Shown here piece after piece: positions 61,664 to 64,000 of a DNA stretch of 64,000 nucleotides. The position numbers and the translations under genes were made by a program. This stretch comes from Limanda limanda. Lineage: Eukaryota > Chordata > Actinopteri > Pleuronectiformes > Pleuronectidae. Location of the stretch: the NCBI RefSeq assembly GCF_963576545.1, contig NW_026870430.1, positions 1 through 64,000 of the forward strand, read 5' to 3'. How positions within the stretch are numbered: the first letter of the stretch is position 1; each line of letters opens with the position of its first letter. The notes below the pieces were generated by a model. It had not been told where the DNA came from. It saw only the letters and a program-made list of their open reading frames with translations, and made no database searches.

Positions 61664-64000
61664 GATATTCTTGAATAACTTTTTTTGTGAAGGTCGGAGA
61701 GACTTGCAAGTAGGCTCTACCCCCACTAAATGGGGTTGCGCACATCGATCAGTACCATCCTTGAGCTTCTCCGACTTTCGGAAGGGTTAGGGTTAGGGTT
61801 AGGGATGAAAGCACATAGGAGAAAGAGATATTCTTGAATAACTTTTTTTGTGAAGGTCGGAGAGACTTGCAAGTAGGCTCTACCCCCACTAAATGGGGTA
61901 GCGCGCATCGATCGGTACCATCCTTGAGCTTCTCCGACTTTCGGAAGGGTTAGGGTTAGGGTTAGGGATGAAAGCACATAGGAGAAAGAGATATTCTTGA
62001 ATAACTTTTTTTGTGAAGGTCGGAGAGACTTGCAAGTAGGCTTTACCCCCACTAAATGGGGTAGCGCGCATCGATCGGTACCATCCTTGAGCTTCTCCGA
62101 CTTTCGGAAGGGTTAGGGTTAGGGTTAGGGATGAAAGCACATAGGAGAAAGAGATATTCTTGAATAACTTTTTTTGTGAAGGTCGGAGAGACTTGCAAGT
62201 AGGCTCTACCCCCACTAAATGGGGTAGCGCGCATCGATCGGTACCATCCTTGAGCTTCTCCGACTTTCGGAAGGGTTAGGGTTAGGGTTAGGGATGAAAG
62301 CACATAGGAGAAAGAGATATTCTTGAATAACTTTTTTTGTGAAGGTCGGAGAGACTTGCAAGTAGGCTCTACCCCCACTAAATGGGGTAGCGCGCATCGA
62401 TCGGTACCATCCTTGAGCTTCTCCGACTTTCGGAAGGGTTAGGGTTAGGGTTAGGGATGAAAGCACATAGGAGAAAGAGATATTCTTGAATAACTTTTTT
62501 TGTGAAGGTCGGAGAGACTTGCAAGTAGGCTCTACCCCCACTAAATGGGGTAGCGCGCATCGATCGGTACCATCCTTGAGCTTCTCCGACTTTCGGAAGG
62601 GTTAGGGTTAGGGTTAGGGATGAAAGCACATAGGAGAAAGAGATATTCTTGAATAACTTTTTTTGTGAAGGTCGGAGAGACTTGGAAAGTGGTTGCATCT
62701 GGACTAATTTGGGTCCTGCGGATCGATTGGTACCATCCCCGAGCTTGTACGACCTTCGGAAGAGGTCGACCGACGAAATTCCCCCAAATCTGAGGAGATA
62801 TTCTTGAATAACTTTTTTTGTGAAGGTCGGAGAGACTTGCAAGTATGCTCTACCCCCACTAAATGGGGTAGCGCGCATCGATCGGTACCATCCTTGAGCT
62901 TCTCCGACTTTCGGAAGGGTTAGGGTTAGGGTTAGGGATGAAAGCACATAGGAGAAAGAGATATTCTTGAATAACTTTTTTTGTGAAGGTCGGAGAGACT
63001 TGCAAGTAGGCTCTACCCCCACTAAATGGGGTAGCGCGCATCGATCGGTACCATCCTTGAGCTTCTCCGACTTTCGGAAGGGTTAGGGTTAGGGTTAGGG
63101 ATGAAAGCACATAGGAGAAAGAGATATTCTTGAATAACTTTTTTTGTGAAGGTCGGAGAGACTTGGAAAGTGGTTGCATCTGGACTAATTTGGGTCCTGC
63201 AGATCGATTGGTACCATCCCCGAGCTTGTACGACCTTCGGAAGAGGTCGACCGACGAAATTCCCCCAAATCTGAGGAGATATTCTTGAATAACTTTTTTT
63301 GTGAAGGTCGGAGAGACTTGCAAGTAGGCTCTACCCCCACTAAATGGGGTTGCGCGCATCGATCAGTACCATCCTTGAGCTTCTCCGACTTTCGGAAGGG
63401 TTAGGGTTAGGGTTAGGGATGAAAGCACATAGGAGAAAGAGATATTCTTGAATAACTTTTTTTGTGAAGGTCGGAGAGACTTGCAAGTAGGCTCTACCCC
63501 CACTAAATGGGGTAGCGCGCATCGATCGGTACCATCCTTGAGCTTCTCCGACTTTCGGAAGGGTTAGGGTTAGGGTTAGGGATGAAAGCACATAGGAGAA
63601 AGAGATATTCTTGAATAACTTTTTTTGTGAAGGTCGGAGAGACTTGGAAAGTGGTTGCATCTGGACTAATTTGGGTCCTGCGGATCGATTGGTACCATCC
63701 CCGAGCTTGTACGACCTTCGGAAGAGGTCGACCGACGAAATTCCCCCAAATCTGAGGAGATATTCTTGAATAACTTTTTTTGTGAAGGTCGGAGAGACTT
63801 GCAAGTAGGCTCTACCCCCACTAAATGGGGTTGCGCGCATCGATCGGTACCATCCTTGAGCTTCTCCGACTTTCGGAAGGGTTAGGGTTAGGGTTAGGGA
63901 TGAAAGCACATAGGAGAAAGAGATATTCTTGAATAACTTTTTTTGTGAAGGTCGGAGAGACTTGCAAGTAGGCTCTACCCCCACTAAATGGGGTAGCGCG
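61508..64000 (+). repeat. Right edge: chimeric B, 6A run, then B2A B2A
   Basis: Markers 61550, 62684, 63165 and 63646. The first B is a chimera (see separate entry). Its spacing to the next B, 1,134 bp, equals the extra-A B plus six A. The window ends inside the second A after the last B; the array shows no sign of ending. Confidence 0.9.

Larger units (their letters stand above)
1..64000 (+). repeat. Satellite array of A (163 bp) and B (155 bp) monomers with embedded TTAGGG
   Basis: Every base belongs to one of two monomers repeated head to tail in a single orientation, with the G-rich telomeric strand always on the plus strand. I counted 93 B monomers, and their spacing is fully explained by whole numbers of A monomers (about 303). 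Spacings of 318, 481, 644, 807, 970, 1133 and 1296 bp equal one B plus 1 to 7 A. Deviations of 6 or 12 bp come from lost TTAGGG units, and +1 or -1 bp from single-base indels. No unique sequence, transposon or inversion interrupts it. Satellites of this monomer size typically occupy centromeric, pericentromeric or subtelomeric heterochromatin; which one applies here is not visible. The array continues past both window edges. Confidence 0.99.

Noticed and set aside
1..64000. CRISPR array
   Set aside because: Repeats are 155-163 bp with no unique spacers, and the sequence is eukaryotic satellite.
1..64000. True chromosome end (terminal telomere)
   Set aside because: TTAGGG never exceeds three units per monomer and the array runs to both window edges. 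These are interstitial units.
1..64000. Ribosomal DNA spacer repeats
   Set aside because: No rRNA sequence, and the monomers form one continuous array over the whole window.

Overview
The whole 64-kb window is one uninterrupted satellite DNA array. I see no gene, RNA gene, transposon, CRISPR array or unique sequence, and no change of orientation. Two related monomers build it. Monomer A is 163 bp (about 303 copies) and ends in GGG plus three TTAGGG units. Monomer B is 155 bp (93 copies, counted by eye) and has no telomeric motif. Aligned without gaps, A and B match over their first 121 bp: 40/40 in the first part, about 23/40 in the middle, 35/41 in the last part. They differ completely in the tail, which is 42 bp in A and 34 bp in B.

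The window comes from a eukaryote whose telomere repeat is probably TTAGGG (vertebrates and many other animals, fungi, some protists, some Asparagales plants). I cannot name the species. Most recurrent point variants are CpG to TpG/CpA changes, which suggests a genome that methylates cytosine. Monomers of 155-163 bp and regular higher-order structure suit a pericentromeric, centromeric or subtelomeric array. The sequence alone does not choose between these.

Layout, using the first G of the B-specific CTTGGAAAG as marker (a B monomer spans marker -42 to +112). The number of A monomers after each successive B, left to right, is: 2,2,4,6,1,2,2,4,6,1 (markers 63-6173); 2,2,4,4,2,2,4,7,2,2 (6491-12613); 4,7,4,2,4,2,3,3,6,2 (13094-20188); 4,2,2,6,5,2,2,4,7,2 (20669-27595); 2,4,7,2,4,4,7,2,4,3 (28076-35321); 3,6,2,4,2,2,6,3,2,2 (35964-42244); 2,6,2,4,2,4,2,3,2,1 (42725-48516); 2,6,2,4,2,3,2,3,2,5 (48834-54462); 5,2,3,2,2,6,3,4,2,6 (55433-61550); 2,2, then the window end (62684-63646). 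B is never next to B.

Four zones follow. Zone I (1 to about 8.4 kb) is a 3,214-bp higher-order repeat, about 2.6 copies. Zones II (about 8.4-23.9 kb) and III (about 23.9-41.5 kb) are tandem copies of one giant block of 15,463 and 17,559 bp. They differ by a short list of insertions and deletions that I could reconcile exactly. Zone IV (about 41.5-64 kb) is a patchwork of shifted segmental copies (offsets 3,221, 6,109, 4,821, 3,547, 9,175 and 9,338 bp; local tandem duplications of 1,288, 1,125 and 970 bp), linked by a B variant with one extra A. The many minus-strand open frames (60-320 codons) and the seven 91-codon plus-strand frames are by-products of a stop-poor repeat read in several frames. 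I do not call them genes.
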